NCBI GenBank assembly: GCA_030068075.1
Contig: CM057833.1
Span: 44,659,587-44,723,586 of the forward strand
Reading direction: 5' to 3'
DNA length: 64,000 nt
Source: Paguma larvata
Taxonomy: Eukaryota; Chordata; Mammalia; Carnivora; Viverridae
Below the pieces are notes generated by a model, which made no database searches, had not been told where the DNA came from, and saw nothing but the letters and a program-made list of their open reading frames with translations. This document shows, one piece after another, positions 47,626-60,714 of the stretch. The position numbers were made by a program, and so were the translations under genes. How positions within the stretch are numbered: position 1 is the stretch's first letter; each line of letters begins with the position of its first letter.

Positions 47626-47999
47626 GTTTTTTTTTTCTTTTTTCGTTTTTTAGAGAGAAGAGAGAGAGCAAGTGCCAGTGGGGAGAGTAGCGGGGAGAGA
47701 GAGAGAGAGACAGAGAGAGAGAGAGATGGGAGCGAGGGAGGGAGAGAGAGAAGGAGGGGGAGAGAGAGAGGGAAGGGGAGAGAGAGAGGGAGGGGGAGAG
47801 AGAGAGGGAGGGGGAGAGAGAGAGGGAAGGGGAGAGAGAGAGGGAGGGAGTGGGAGAGAGAGAGAGAGAGGAAATCTTAAGCAGGTTCCATGCTGAGCAT
47901 GGGCTATGGGCTCAGGGGCTTGATCTTGGGACACTGAGATCATGGCTGAACCAAAATCAAGAGTCAGACGCTCAACTAACTGAGCCACCCAGGAGCCCC
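47626..47999 (-). mobile_element. SINEC enlarged by tandem repeats
   Basis: This copy is about 374 bp instead of about 200. Plus-strand reading: T-rich tail complement, a long GA-rich middle, AATCTTAAGCAGGTTCCATG, CATGGCTGAACCAAAATCAA and CTAACTGAGCCACCCAGGAG at the head. Target duplication AAGAAACAGA (47616-47625) and AAGAAACAAA (48000-48009). The extra length comes from the 18-bp array at 47743-47850 and a neighbouring GA run. Confidence 0.95.
47743..47850 (+). repeat. 18-bp minisatellite inside a SINEC (6 units)
   Basis: Six head-to-tail 18-bp units. The consensus is AGAGAGAGAGGGARGGGG. Units 2 and 5 end GGGAAGGGG, units 3 and 4 end GGGAGGGGG, unit 1 is AGAGAGAGAAGGAGGGGG and unit 6 ends GGGAGGGAG. 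The flanking 47692-47742 and 47851-47870 are simpler GA repeats. On the minus strand one frame reads as a six-residue Ser/Leu/Pro repeat, which is a by-product. Confidence 0.93.
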
Positions 48000-48009
48000 A
48001 AGAAACAAA

Positions 48010-48750
48010 ATTTTAAAACTAGCCTCAGGATTCAACTTAGATGTGATTTGTTCAACACTTCATCCTCTACTTGACACTTTCCCCATCTTATGGTCGTTGC
48101 TTGAATACCCCCTAAGTGATGGTGAACTCACCAGCATAGAAGGTGGCCCATCTAACTGATTGGTAGAAAATTTCTCTTTCTCAGAAATCAAAACTGCTTC
48201 ATTGAAACTTCTATAGCTCTTAGTTCTATTTATTGAGTCGCAAGGAATAAGTCAGCTCCTTCTTCTATTACACAACTCATTGGAGAGATGAACACTATTA
48301 ATATGGGGTGTCCTGCTCCCTATTGTGTGTACTTCAGGCTTTAACATATTCAACCCTTTCTATTAGTTTTCCCTAGACTTGTGTAGAGGCATATTAACAA
48401 GGTTGTAGAAGCCAGAAGCTATGGGAGCTTAAAATGAATCAAACAGAACTGGAGTGAAGTAAGCCAGACAGAAAATATTTAGCTCCACCATCCCCGTGAT
48501 TCTCCAATAGGGATCTGACATTTTTTCCACAAAGTCAAATGGCTTTGAGCTGAAATAATGATTTTACTGTTGTTCTCTTTTGTGTCCAGCTGAAGAACCA
48601 AAAATAGCATTTCAGAGTTTGATGGTATCTTTCTTTGGGGCCAGTTTAGCCACCTGTGACTGAAAATTTAGATCTAGGTCAAGAATATAAACTGCCTCTG
48701 CTCACCATTTAAAATTTAGTGATTAGGATTTTAATGATCTGGGCACAGCT
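48010..48750. other. Unannotated intron
   Basis: No recognised repeat or exon. Confidence 0.35.
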
Positions 48751-48753
48751 TAT

Positions 48754-49539
48754 GTGATGATGGGTTACATGAAGGAACAGCAATGCCCCAAAACACGGCC
48801 CCGGGACAAGATGAAATACCTGATATTCTGCCTCACTCTTGCCCCTTTGGTTATACCAGTTGTCACGGTAGCAGGCAAGACGGGCTATTGGGAAAAGACT
48901 AGAGATGATGATGCACTATTAGGACATACAAATCTCTCAGTTAGGCTTGATCCACATGACTTGTCTCCCTCCAATAAAGATGTTAAGGGATCAATGACAT
49001 CTTGCAAGTTTCCACAGGCCTGCAGCTCTCTGACTCTTGTGTGTCACCTGGGATCCCAAGAGGCTATACCTGTGTTGAGAAGTCTTGGCTCAACATACTT
49101 TCTAGTCCTCAAATTGTCTTGGCTGCCCTCTGTCTGGCTTAATTCAGTCCACACTTGCCTGCACTCTTTGATTTGCCTATGTCCTTTTTCAAGTGTGAGG
49201 TTCAAACCTGAGCACAGGTCTCCAAATTACAGTCTACCCAGGAGAAGGAAAAGCTTCACTGGTTACAGAAATTGTACCCTTATTAAGGCAGGAGAGGCTT
49301 TCATTAGGCTCTTAATCTTGCTGGATTCAAGCTCCTTTACTACCTGTGCTTGTGCCCTCATTCTAAACTCCCTTCTCCCAAGGCATGCCCAGGTAAGCCC
49401 ACCTTTCTCTTTAATACAGAAGTCCATTGCTCTGATACTGACTGGGGCCGATAGGAGAATAAATCCTACTTCTGTCTCCTATATGCTGGGTAACTTGAGA
49501 AATACACTTATTCTGAGAAATAACAGGCATCAAGGTTAA
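48754..49539 (+). other. Longest open frame in the window (261 codons), function unknown
   Basis: An ATG-started frame of 261 codons lies antisense to DAB1 in its intron. An internal Met opens MKYLIFCLTLAPLVIPVVTV, which looks like a signal or membrane segment. No domain, family or repeat in it is recognised, and residue composition is ordinary. No clear promoter or polyadenylation signal was identified. It could be a chance frame, part of a non-coding transcript, or a decayed retrotransposed sequence. Confidence 0.12.
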
Positions 49540-49544
49540 ATGAA

Positions 49545-49775
49545 AAGACTTATGCTCCAGACTACCTGAGTTCTAGTCCTGTCTCCATCAACACTTACTG
49601 TCAATAAATTACTTAACATTTTTCTCTCTTCGATATCTTCAACCACAAAACAGAGAGAATAATGCTATCTCATGGGGCTGTTGTGAGGATTAAATGAGTT
49701 GGTACTTACGAAGGGTTTACAACAATGCCTGGCACATATTACGTGCTTGGTGAAGTAGCTATTATTATTATTTTG
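49545..49775 (+). repeat. MIR SINE, well preserved
   Basis: ACTACCTGAGTTCTAGTCCT, CATGGGGCTGTTGTGAGGAT, TAAATGAGTTGGTACTTACG, CAATGCCTGGCACATATTAC, then AGCTATTATTATTATT. Confidence 0.93.
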
Positions 49776-49924
49776 CCATAATACTGTTACAAGGGCAAAA
49801 CTGAATAATGTATGTAAAGTGACTAATATGCACTTAGTATATAGTAGGCAACCCAAAAAGGGGATTTAGTATCACTAGTTACTATTTTATAGTAAATATT
49901 TATCATTATAAGCATTTTTCGGGT

Positions 49925-50475
49925 TAGGGTCAGTGGAGTAAAGTACATTCACACTGTTGTGGGGCCACCCCAGCCAACCATCATGAGCACCATTTTCTTC
50001 TTCCCAAACTGTAACTCTGTATTTGCTAAACACTGACTCTTCATCACGTACCGCCCTCCTCGTAGGCCCTAAGAACCATCACCATTCTCCTTTCTGTCTC
50101 TACGAATTTCATTTCTCTAGATAAGTCAATATAAGTGGTATCCTCATGAAAATGCCTACTTTCTGCCTAGATATTTGGCTCAGAATTCAAGACTCCAAGA
50201 TAAACACAGTAGGACCCTGCTGTTAATAAGGTTTATTTCCCTTTCTATAATGTCTTCGAGTTTCATTCACGTATTGGCAGGGTCAGAAGTTGCTTCTTTC
50301 TTCCTGCAGGATAGCATTCCATTGCATGCATGCACCACAATCTGTTTGTCCATTCGTCTGCTGATGGACACTGGGGTGGCTTCCTCCCTTTGACTGCTGT
50401 GAATGATGCTGCTATGAACATGGGTGTACAAATATCTGTTCTACTGCTAATTATTCAGAAGTAATTTTTCTTTAA
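49925..50475 (-). mobile_element. Old LINE-1 3' region, antisense, with a 78-bp insertion
   Basis: GGAGTAAAGTACATTCACAC, CACCATTTTCTTCTTCCCAA, TGTCCATTCGTCTGCTGATG and TGCTGCTATGAACATGGGTG match the reverse L1M 3' UTR. The match is broken at 50152-50229 by a segment that also occurs at 51739-51816. Confidence 0.85.
50152..50229 (+). repeat. 78-bp direct repeat, copy 1
   Basis: Starts ATGCCTACTTTCTGCC and ends GTTAATAA. It aligns without gaps to 51739-51816 with 9 mismatches in 78 (about 88% identity). It lies within an old L1 and is not part of the L1 consensus as I recall it. Confidence 0.9.
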
Positions 50476-50479
50476 AACC

Positions 50480-51504
<1,025 letters not shown>

Positions 51505-51738
51505 TTACTTGAGTGTTTTCATTTGAAGAATCCCTCCGGTCCCAAAGGCATGTCAGATACCATCAACTGACACCACCAATCATGTACACTCCTCTCCCTT
51601 TGCCCCTTCCATGCTTTCCTGCCCAATGTGCTTGCCTCTTCTTGATGTTTTAGCGTAATACTTACCCTAACATGATATCTAACATCAGATAAACACAGAC
51701 TTGAACACTGTTTGACTTGACTACCCACAATCTATAGG

Positions 51739-51816
51739 ATGCCTACTTTGTGCCTGGATATTTGGCTCAGATTTCAAAACCCCAAGATAAACACAATATG
51801 ATCCTGCTATTAATAA
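51739..51816 (+). repeat. 78-bp direct repeat, copy 2
   Basis: Starts ATGCCTACTTTGTGCC and ends ATTAATAA. Flanks differ from those of copy 1. The shared word GATATTTGGCTCAGA and CCAAGATAAACACA are the longest identical parts. The first bases resemble the start of a common old repeat phrase (TGCCTACTATGTGCC), so it may be an unnamed ancient element. Confidence 0.9.
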
Positions 51817-51857
51817 TATTTTGCTGGGCTTCATATTGGATATGGTTTTAATCTTTT

Positions 51858-52062
51858 TATTTATTTTCTTAATGTTTATGTATTTTTGAGAGAGAGAGCA
51901 CAAGCAAGGGAGAGGCAGAGAGAGGGAGACACAGAATCCACAGCAGCTCCAGGCTCCGAGCTGTCAGCAGAGAGCCCGATGTGGGGCTTGAACTCAGGAA
52001 CTGTGAGATCATGACCTAAGCTGAAGTGGGATGCTTAACCGATTAAGCCACCCGGGTACGCC
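51858..52062 (-). mobile_element. SINEC with perfect 15-bp target duplication
   Basis: Plus-strand reading: TTAATGTTTATGTATTTTTG, GAGAGAGAGAGCACAAGCAA, CCACAGCAGCTCCAGGCTCC, TGCTTAACCGATTAAGCCAC, CCGGGTACGCC at the head. TGGTTTTAATCTTTT flanks both sides (51843-51857 and 52063-52077) without a mismatch, so this is among the youngest insertions here. It lies 377 bp from the acceptor of the 99-nt DAB1 exon. Confidence 0.97.
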
Positions 52063-52079
52063 TGGTTTTAATCTTTTAA

Positions 52080-52960
52080 ATAAAGATATGTCACAGAATA
52101 TATTCTTAAATGTGACTTTATTTTCATACTCCTGGGAAAAGTTTTCATAGGAATCAATTTTAGAGATTAGAAAGAAAATAAAATCCACTGCCAGACTGCA
52201 TGTCTTAGAAAAATATGATCATCTTAGTTACATGCTTATGGTTTGCCATTTTAACCATGCAGATTTCCCTTTTTGTAGGAATGAGTTACCAGATGTATTC
52301 CATTTATCAATACAACTGTTTTCCCACTTTTCCAAACTTTTTGTGGGTATATGAGTCAATGAGAAGGTAAATATCACAAAAGGCAGGAGGTTACTCTGCT
52401 CACTGCTCTATCCCTGGTGTCCAGGATAGTCTTTGGAGGGAAGAGGCACTCTGTAAATCACTGAGATGAACGTGCTATCCAGAGTGCTCCCAAAGTGGGT
52501 AAGATGCAAGTCAAGAGTGAAGACACTTGCTTTTTAAACTACCTTCTGTGGTGGCCAGTGATAGGTAAGCAGGGGCTCCATATTAGGGTAGAGCTCAGAG
52601 GATAAGTACATTTCAAGGGATTTACACTCGGGGTGGGGGAGTTCCTAGCTCTGCATTAGGTGTTTTCAAGCTTCTAGTCCCTTCATCACTATTAGCTGTC
52701 ACTGAATGCATGTTTAAGCCCAAGTATCAGCAGTTCTATTTCTGGGCTTTTAGGAGTAGAAAAGTCTAAAATAATAATGATTTCATGTTTCCAGGAGGTA
52801 AAAGTCGTTCGTGCTGTAGTCAGATCAGCATGTCCAGAACCTGAGTGAGGGAACCTGCCGTGTTAGTAACAGGGGTAACCAAGAGGTACAGTGACCAGGC
52901 GTCCCCTTGAGGCTGTTTGGTTATCCTCAGTGTGGGCACTGGAAATGTTCTATGCCATCT
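52080..52960. other. Unannotated intron
   Basis: No recognised element. Confidence 0.35.
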
Positions 52961-52964
52961 GAAT

Positions 52965-53125
52965 AGCTGGGTTATGTTTCTGGCTCTCTGTGATCTCGGA
53001 CAAACTACTTAATTCTCATTCCCACTTCCTCAGGTGTAAATGCTATCCTTGCATGGTTGAGAGAATTAAATGAAAATTTGTGACAAGTATGTAGCCTGGA
53101 ACACAGCAGGGAGGTCATGAAAATT
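52965..53125 (+). repeat. MIR SINE
   Basis: GATCTCGGACAAACTACTTA, TCTCATTCCCACTTCCTCAG, then GTAGCCTGGAACACAGCAGG. Confidence 0.8.
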
Positions 53126-53129
53126 TACT

Positions 53130-53700
53130 TCTTTTTGTAAATGAATGACTTTCCCTTACAGTCTGTGGTCCAGTTCTTGTTTGGGGACCTATTAGCAGGA
53201 AAATCACTCCCTCCTGAGTCACCTTCTCATTCTCAAGCATCACTTACACACTTAGCAGGTGTACAGAATGTAAGAGCGGGAGAAAATCTTAACGTTTCCA
53301 ACTGCAAGATCAGGAAAACGATGGCTGGGAGGTGGGGACGGTACAGAGGGCTGGCAGGCAGGTGGGACTACAACTCAGCTCTCCAGACTGGACTCCTGGT
53401 ACAGGGAGCACTTCTTCCTTTACACGCTGTCTTCTTTCCAGCAAGCCACAACCTCTTACCGTAACCCGCCCTAGCATTGCTCTTTCAGTCCCTCTGGGCT
53501 GCAGCACATCGACCCAAGATCTCTCCTGCAAAGTGTGCCCTCTAAATCCCTGAAGGGAGTGACTCACCCTCAAAGCTAAGTCGTCTGTCTCAGTACTGCC
53601 CTGCCTAGTTAGAGGTTTCTAGAGAGCTCAGTGTGCAGCTTGCTTTCCTGTGAATTCACTGAGGGATAATTTTAAGAAACACGGGGGGAATGGCCAAAGT
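53130..53700. other. Unannotated intron
   Basis: 53250-53400 has faint antisense MIR-like phrases (CAAGATCAGGAAAACGATGG). No exon recognised. Confidence 0.35.
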
Positions 53701-53701
53701 A

Positions 53702-53905
53702 TTTTTTTTACGCTTATTTATTTTGAGACAGAAAGAGAGAGGGAGAGAGAATGAGCAGGGGAGAGGTAGAGAGAGAATCCCAAGCAAGCTCCATGCTGTC
53801 AGCACACAGCCTGAAGCAGGGCTTGAACTCACAAACTGTGAGATCATGACCTGAGCTGATATGAGGAGTCAGACACTTAAGGAACTGAGCCACCCAGGTG
53901 CCCCC
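53702..53905 (-). mobile_element. SINEC
   Basis: Plus-strand reading: ACGCTTATTTATTTTGAGAC, GAGAGAATGAGCAGGGGAGA, AATCCCAAGCAAGCTCCATG, GTGAGATCATGACCTGAGCT, CTGAGCCACCCAGGTGCCCC at the head. Confidence 0.95.
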
Positions 53906-53924
53906 AAAAACATACTTTGGGGTA

Positions 53925-54165
53925 ATTCTTATTTCTAATGTCACCCTATCGGAGACAGCATCTCTGAACCCTGCCTCCTTTGCCAAACTGCATCTAACTC
54001 TTTCTCCTTGCTTCACTCTTCTTCATCGGCCCTTATCACCATCTGACATATTTATTCATTCATACCTTTGCCCAACAGAATAAAAGTCGTTTGCTGGAAT
54101 TCTGTTTTATTCATTCTTTGTGCCTCATGTCAAGAATGGAGCCAGCATCAAGCAGGCACTTAAAA
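53925..54165 (+). repeat. LINE-2 3' end
   Basis: CTGCCTCCTTTGCCAAACTG, TTATCACCATCTGACATATT, GCCCAACAGAATAAAAGTCG, then TATTCATTCTTTGTGCCTCA. Confidence 0.72.
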
Positions 54166-54169
54166 GGAG

Positions 54170-55035
54170 AAGCGACCCTTGCTCAGGGAGTGGGTGAGCC
54201 AAATTTGGAACTTAGGGAAACTTCACTTTGAATGCTGTGTTCTTGCCTTGCTTTGGAATAAACTAACTTATGTTGCCACTCCTCTGCAGCTGAACCTCCA
54301 ACCTCAGATATCCAGACATACACAAAAGAAAAACAAGAAATCGTTAATGGAAGGACTGGAAGGACACTATCAGAGGGGAGGGGAGCCCTTCCTTCTCGTT
54401 CAACTCCTTTTAGGTGAGAACATCACAGCCCATGGTGGTGAGAGGGTAACACCTTTGATGAAGAGGAACAGCTTCAATGTTTCCATCTCCAAACAGTCCT
54501 ATTGAATAGTCCTTAGCTCTCAGAGCAACTGTGACATCCAATAGCAATAATTTCTGGCACACGGTAGTGCTGACTAGATCATGCCCCCCCCCAACCTTTC
54601 GCTTCCTGGCTCCACATAGCCATCAAAGAACTCCCTGATAGAACAGAGCTGTAGATAAAAAAGGATGGAAAGAGCAAACACACATGTTCCTGGAGCATTT
54701 CTGCTTGGGGCTGCTGGTGGTAGCTTTACATGACAAATGGAGGAGGGAAGGACCATCCATGCAGTGTTGTCTTTGGGGAAATAAAGCTCCAATTGTATCA
54801 AGCATGTTTTTCCTGTGAGACAGAACCTTGAGTCAAGCTCTGAAAAATTGCACCGAGCAAGTTTGCCACCAGAGAGCACGCCTCAGGGTCTCATCTCCCC
54901 ATAAGATTATTCGTTGATAGTATGCAGAACTAGCAGGAGCCTGGGAGACAGCTTGGACTGGGGAGTCAGAAGCTGTGGATGCAGACGTCGGGCTCTGTGC
55001 GTCCCATTAGCCACCTGACTTAATAAGTGGGAAAT
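54170..55035. other. Unannotated intron
   Basis: No recognised element. Confidence 0.35.
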
Positions 55036-55039
55036 CTGG

Positions 55040-55255
55040 AAAACACAGTCGAGCATTTTCTGGGGCACCTACTATATGTGCTACAAGTTTTCTTACATAA
55101 CATCTCATTTAGCCCATACTGTAATCCTGGGAAGTAAAAATTATCTCTCTTGTTTCACATATAAGGAACCATAAGGGCAGGGGGAGGGGTCAAGTGATTT
55201 CCCTAAACCTCAAGGGACTAATAAGACAGGGAAAATTCAAACAGTGATCTTTTAG
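55040..55255 (-). repeat. MIR SINE, antisense
   Basis: GGGGCACCTACTATATGTGC, AACATCTCATTTAGCCCATA, then GGGTCAAGTGATTTCCCTAA. Confidence 0.8.
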
Positions 55256-55259
55256 ATTC

Positions 55260-56710
55260 CAATGTTGGGGTTCCTTCTGTTAATCATATTTTTAAAGAGC
55301 TTTTTTGAAAACATAGATGAAAGAAAAAAAGACTACACAATAAAGTACAGATAGGTCAAAAGTGTTCTGCAAGCAGCCAGGTGCTTGCTCCCAGACTCAG
55401 TAGTGAAGGGGAACTTTAAATGAAAATAATCACATTTCTTACCTCATGAGGGTGTTAAGATATTGAAAAATAATTATGCACACACAGCACAGAGCATAGT
55501 GTGCTGCATGTAGGGAGACCTCAGTAAATAACAGTTATAATTATTACTGGCGCTAATATTGATAGTATGAAGCAATATCATGTGTAGGCACTGTGTGAAG
55601 TGACTGACGCTGGCATCCCTAAGGGAGTCACACACAGGTAGCATCTCCACAAAGGAATTTACACACAAAGGGTCAGGCAATCCAGGCAGGATTAACTGGC
55701 TGCCCTGCCCAGCCCTGGGGTTGCTGTGAGGATCGGATAAGGTGAAACACAGGAAAGGGCTCTGAGGAACCTCACCCAGCATGGTGCATGCACATAACGG
55801 GCTGCCTGTGATCTCAACAAATCCTGGAAAGCAGGTAGGAAAACACAGCAGACTTCAGGCATGAATGGCTGAAAACCTAGAATGCTATTCCAGAAAATTC
55901 TTTGACTTAAAAAAGCTGGTCTCCAATCTCAGCCTTCCCAGTTATCAGCTATACAAACCTTGGAAACAATCACGTTAAGTCTCACTTTTCTCAGCAGGAA
56001 AAAAAAAATGGATTTAAATATCTTTCTCTACTCTGCTCTGTACCCAGAGACTGGCTCCTATGGACTGCATTTCCTGGTCCTCTGAGCTTCCTGAAACTCG
56101 GGCTTCCACTTGGGTTCCACCAGTGCAAGACAGGTAGGAGATCGGAGTTAGGACGGAGAAAGGGGCCAGGGTATTCCTTCCGGCATCCTTTCCTTCCTTG
56201 TGCTACGTCTCTGGCATTGACTGTATTTTTGTTTGGTGAGGGAGGGGATTCACCCCTCAATCCTGCTCTCCCTGGGTTTCAGTAAATGTATTTCTTCCTA
56301 GTGTGGAAACAGCTTAGTACTGTGGCAGGTTTCTGGGAGCTTCACCGTCCCTTGTTACCTTACTTAACTTTACCTAACCTTTGTAAGTAGCTCTTGCACT
56401 AAAGAGTCCTCATCTAACCGAGCGAGGGTGGGCTCTGCTTCTTATTAGGACTTCAACTGACATGTTTAGAGCTCTGTAATTAGTCCTCCAGACAGTGCTT
56501 CTGGAAGACTGCATTCCCTTCTGGAGTTTCAATCACCACCGTTTTGCCCAACGTCTCTGAAAGTTGACTACTTTGTAAGTCAATGATGTGTGGGTACTGG
56601 GTAGTAACTTACTGGTATGGGCTTTAAATCTCAACGGGGAACCACGATAAATTAAATGCATATACAAAACAGAATATAATTAAGCACTAAACTATGTCTT
56701 ATCAAATACT
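55260..56710. other. Mostly unannotated intron
   Basis: 55910-56015 has a MIR-like core (CCAGTTATCAGCTATACAAA, then GTCTCACTTTTCTCAGCAGG). 55700-55790 is weakly MIR-like (GTTGCTGTGAGGATCGGATA). No exon recognised. Confidence 0.4.
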
Positions 56711-56714
56711 GGAC

Positions 56715-56880
56715 ATCCAGAGAATTAGGTTTGATTTCTGGACTTAACACAGATTAAATGAAGGTTCTGGGGCAAATCCTTTAACTTCTATGAACCTCAG
56801 ATTTCTTATGTATACAACAAGAAGGCTAATATCCACCTCATAAGATCAAAAGAGAGAATATACGGAGGAATCCTTTTGTT
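56715..56880 (+). repeat. MIR SINE
   Basis: GGGGCAAATCCTTTAACTTC, TATGAACCTCAGATTTCTTA, then ATATCCACCTCATAAGATCA. Confidence 0.75.
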
Positions 56881-56884
56881 GAGT

Positions 56885-58098
56885 CTAAATTAATGATGGT
56901 GGTGTTTTATTGGAGGACCAGTGATGGCCCACTCGGACTCGAAATATGAATTCCCCCTAAAATCTTTATAGTCCAAGAGAAGACTCTCTAAAACAGGAAA
57001 AAGGTACCAGCCTCAAAGAGTCTAGCAAAGGAAAACAGACAGGTTTGGTTTTTTTTCCTCATATGGCCTAACGTGAACAAGTGGGCCCTTCTGCAAGACT
57101 AACAGGCATTTTGTACTTCTCTCCCTCTTTTTTCCTGGGCAGGTGGCCAAATGGAGAATCGATCATTTATGTTTCTGTTTCTTAAAGAAAAACCACTGGG
57201 AGCTGAAATGTCAACATTCTTCTCGGCAACTTGCAAATAATGAAACACAACTGTCTGGGAACCAAGAACCCCTCGACAAGTTCAGCACACCTGACCGGAG
57301 CCTGTTGTGGCAGGACAAATTCTCAGGGCTTCGGGGACCTCGCAGTTATAAGGGGTGACAGATGGGGCACTTCCACTGCAGGTAACACACGCACACGCAC
57401 GAGGTCACCAGCAGCCATTGGCAGGCCTGGCCCAGCTAGCCTGGCCCAACATGACTCCTCACAGAGAAGCTGCAGGGAGCACAGGCAGACGCCTGCTCAC
57501 AGCCGCTTAGACCTCAGCACGCCCATGAAGCCAGCTGGCCAATGAGGTGCTCTGTGACAGATGTCTGGTGAACGGCGGCCTACTGGGATGCTGGGAGAAG
57601 CAGCATCAGCTCCTCAGCAGACGTACTTGTGGCTCTGGGCGAGAACCAGGTCACTGGAGATTTCCTTGATGTCCTTTAATTAAGATTTGTCAGGAGCAGA
57701 TCTCCATTTGTCAGTAAGGGGGGACTTCAGCAAAAACGAAGATCCTGGCCTTCATCCCTATCACTGACTAGAGTCTCCTTGGGGAGGAAGGCAGGGCTCT
57801 ACCAGCAAGAGTCTGGAGAGAAGCTGAGGACTCCGGGCTCAGTTGTTTCTGGGCTTTCTCTGCAATCTGCCCGCTGGTAGAGAGGCTGCACTCTGGTCTG
57901 ATTGCATGCATGAGTCTCAAGTCCTGCTCTAGTGCAGCATGGCAGCTGGAGGGAATACGAAGGGCTACAGTTATCCAAATGCTCCACAAACTAAGCGGAA
58001 CAGTCTGTCTCTTTCAAGGAAGTCCACTGTAGCCATGAATCCACGTCATATCCTCCATGCCAGGCATTTATCACTCATAAGGCTGGAATTTAGAATTC
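56885..58098. other. DAB1: Intron with GC-rich, CpG-bearing segment at 57240-57640
   Basis: No repeat recognised. 57240-57640 is richer in G+C and CpG than its surroundings, with words such as GACCGGAGCCTG and ACACGCACACGCACGAGG. Confidence 0.4.
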
Positions 58099-58111
58099 TT
58101 CCTGTCAGACT

Positions 58112-58309
58112 GCCTCTTTAAACATTTTATTTTATTTATTTATTTTAAAGGCGGGTGGTATAGGGAAAGGTTGAGGAAGAATCCCAAGCAGGCTCCACAC
58201 TGACAACCCGGAGCCTGATATGGCGCTCAATCCCATGAACCCAGAGATCATGACCTGAGTAGCCATCAAGAGTCAGATGCTCAACCCACTGAACCACCCA
58301 GGCACTCCC
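58112..58309 (-). mobile_element. SINEC with perfect 12-bp target duplication
   Basis: Plus-strand reading: ATTTTATTTTATTTATTTAT, GAATCCCAAGCAGGCTCCAC, CCAGAGATCATGACCTGAGT, CACTGAACCACCCAGGCACT. TCCTGTCAGACT occurs at 58100-58111 and 58310-58321. Confidence 0.95.
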
Positions 58310-58324
58310 TCCTGTCAGACTTCT

Positions 58325-58895
58325 TTATCTACTCATCAGTCAGATTTAAGCTAAGCAAGAGAGCTCATTATTGGACTGCCCTAAAATCTCATAACACTGC
58401 TTAATTATAAAAAAAAAAAAAGAAAGAAAAAGAAAGAAAAAACATTAACCTTTCCCAAGGTGACAATCTGTGAAATCATGACTTCTGGTATCTTTTTCTA
58501 GTATATCTTATAATAGATGCATAATTATTAAAATAAAACCTGCTTATGTAACAGCTAAAAAAATAACTGGTACACAGTTTAGAAAATTAAGATTTTTAAA
58601 AATGATGATTCTTACAGCTATATTATAGGGACACTTAGCATCTGTTACACACGTTAAACTGCATAGAAAAACTGTATAGCATAAATAAAAATAATAGCTG
58701 TAATTTGTTAAGCAAATAGGAAAGAAAAGGCAATGTAGAGGGGGTTTTATAGATACTGTCTTAGTTTGTACTTTGAGGCACTTGGCCAACCTTGTATGTT
58801 AGTTTTCTTTTCTTCATTCTTTCTTACACTTAAAAAATATATATTGAAATATTAGATGAGAAAAAAAATGTAAGACTACATAAATAGTAATTCCA
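58325..58895. other. DAB1: Unannotated AT-rich intron
   Basis: Contains a short A-rich tract at about 58410-58442 (AAAGAAAG units). Nothing else recognised. Confidence 0.4.
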
Positions 58896-58899
58896 ATTG

Positions 58900-59060
58900 T
58901 ATTACATATGTTTATAATTCATATAATATACACAAGAATACAAAGATGATTGTAAGTTACACACTGACTTTCTTTGTGTGGTGGAATTATTATAGATGAT
59001 TTCAATTTTTCTCTTTATACTTGTCTGTATTTTCAAAATATTTTACAAAAAACATTTTGT
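58900..59060 (+). mobile_element. Old LINE-1 3' end
   Basis: GTGGTGGAATTATTATAGAT, TTCAATTTTTCTCTTTATAC, then TGTCTGTATTTTCAAAATAT is the characteristic 3' terminus of an old L1 family. Confidence 0.6.
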
Positions 59061-59064
59061 GAAT

Positions 59065-60049
<985 letters not shown>

Positions 60050-60109
60050 TTACATTATCCACAGGGCCAAGATTCGGCCTCTGGTTTCCCTTATGTTCTG
60101 AGGAAGTTA

Positions 60110-60345
60110 AATCACTGGACCAGGTAGAAAAGAATGGTAGTTCTGGAGGCCAGGTCTGGCTCTATCATTTTAAATCCAGAGGCAAATTCCTTCTCTCTAA
60201 GCCTCTGTTTTTTCAGGCAAGAAAAAAAAAAAAAGAGTTAAAAATAACCAACCCCAATGGGGCATTAAGATAATTAAATCAGACAACATGTGTAAAGCAC
60301 CCAGTTCAGAGTTTGAAACACACTAGGTATTCAACAAATAATAAT
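60110..60345 (+). repeat. MIR SINE
   Basis: GGAGGCCAGGTCTGGCTCTA, CTCTCTAAGCCTCTGTTTTT, GGGGCATTAAGATAATTAAA, then CACTAGGTATTCAACAAATA. Confidence 0.78.
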
Positions 60346-60714
60346 CACCCACTGAGTTCATGTCTGACATTCTTGTTACAATAGTATTATAGCACTGAGC
60401 CTCTTTGGCATTTCCAGTATTTAATATGACTTTGGCCAGGGTCCAAGACCCTCTTACACTCAACTCTATGGGCTGTTTTATAGTGAGACTCCAGAGTAAT
60501 TGCTTTGTATCAAGTAATGACCCAGGGACAATTATCAAAAAAATGGTTTTATGATATATCTTCTGCTAACTCATGTGTGTGTAGAAATAGGCTACTTGGT
60601 ACGGTGTGCCCATATCCTGCAACAGCTTTTCTCGATAATTATTAACATAATATTTTGCTAAGACATGTCAACCAGAAGTTCAAATACATCCATATAAAAT
60701 AAGGACAGCAAAGT

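Noticed and set aside
47650..47988. Ser/Leu/Pro repeat protein on the minus strand
   Set aside because: It is the 18-bp minisatellite and GA tract of a SINEC read in one frame.
49921..49933. Possible interstitial telomere repeat (GGGTTAGGGT)
   Set aside because: Fewer than two full units and no array around it.
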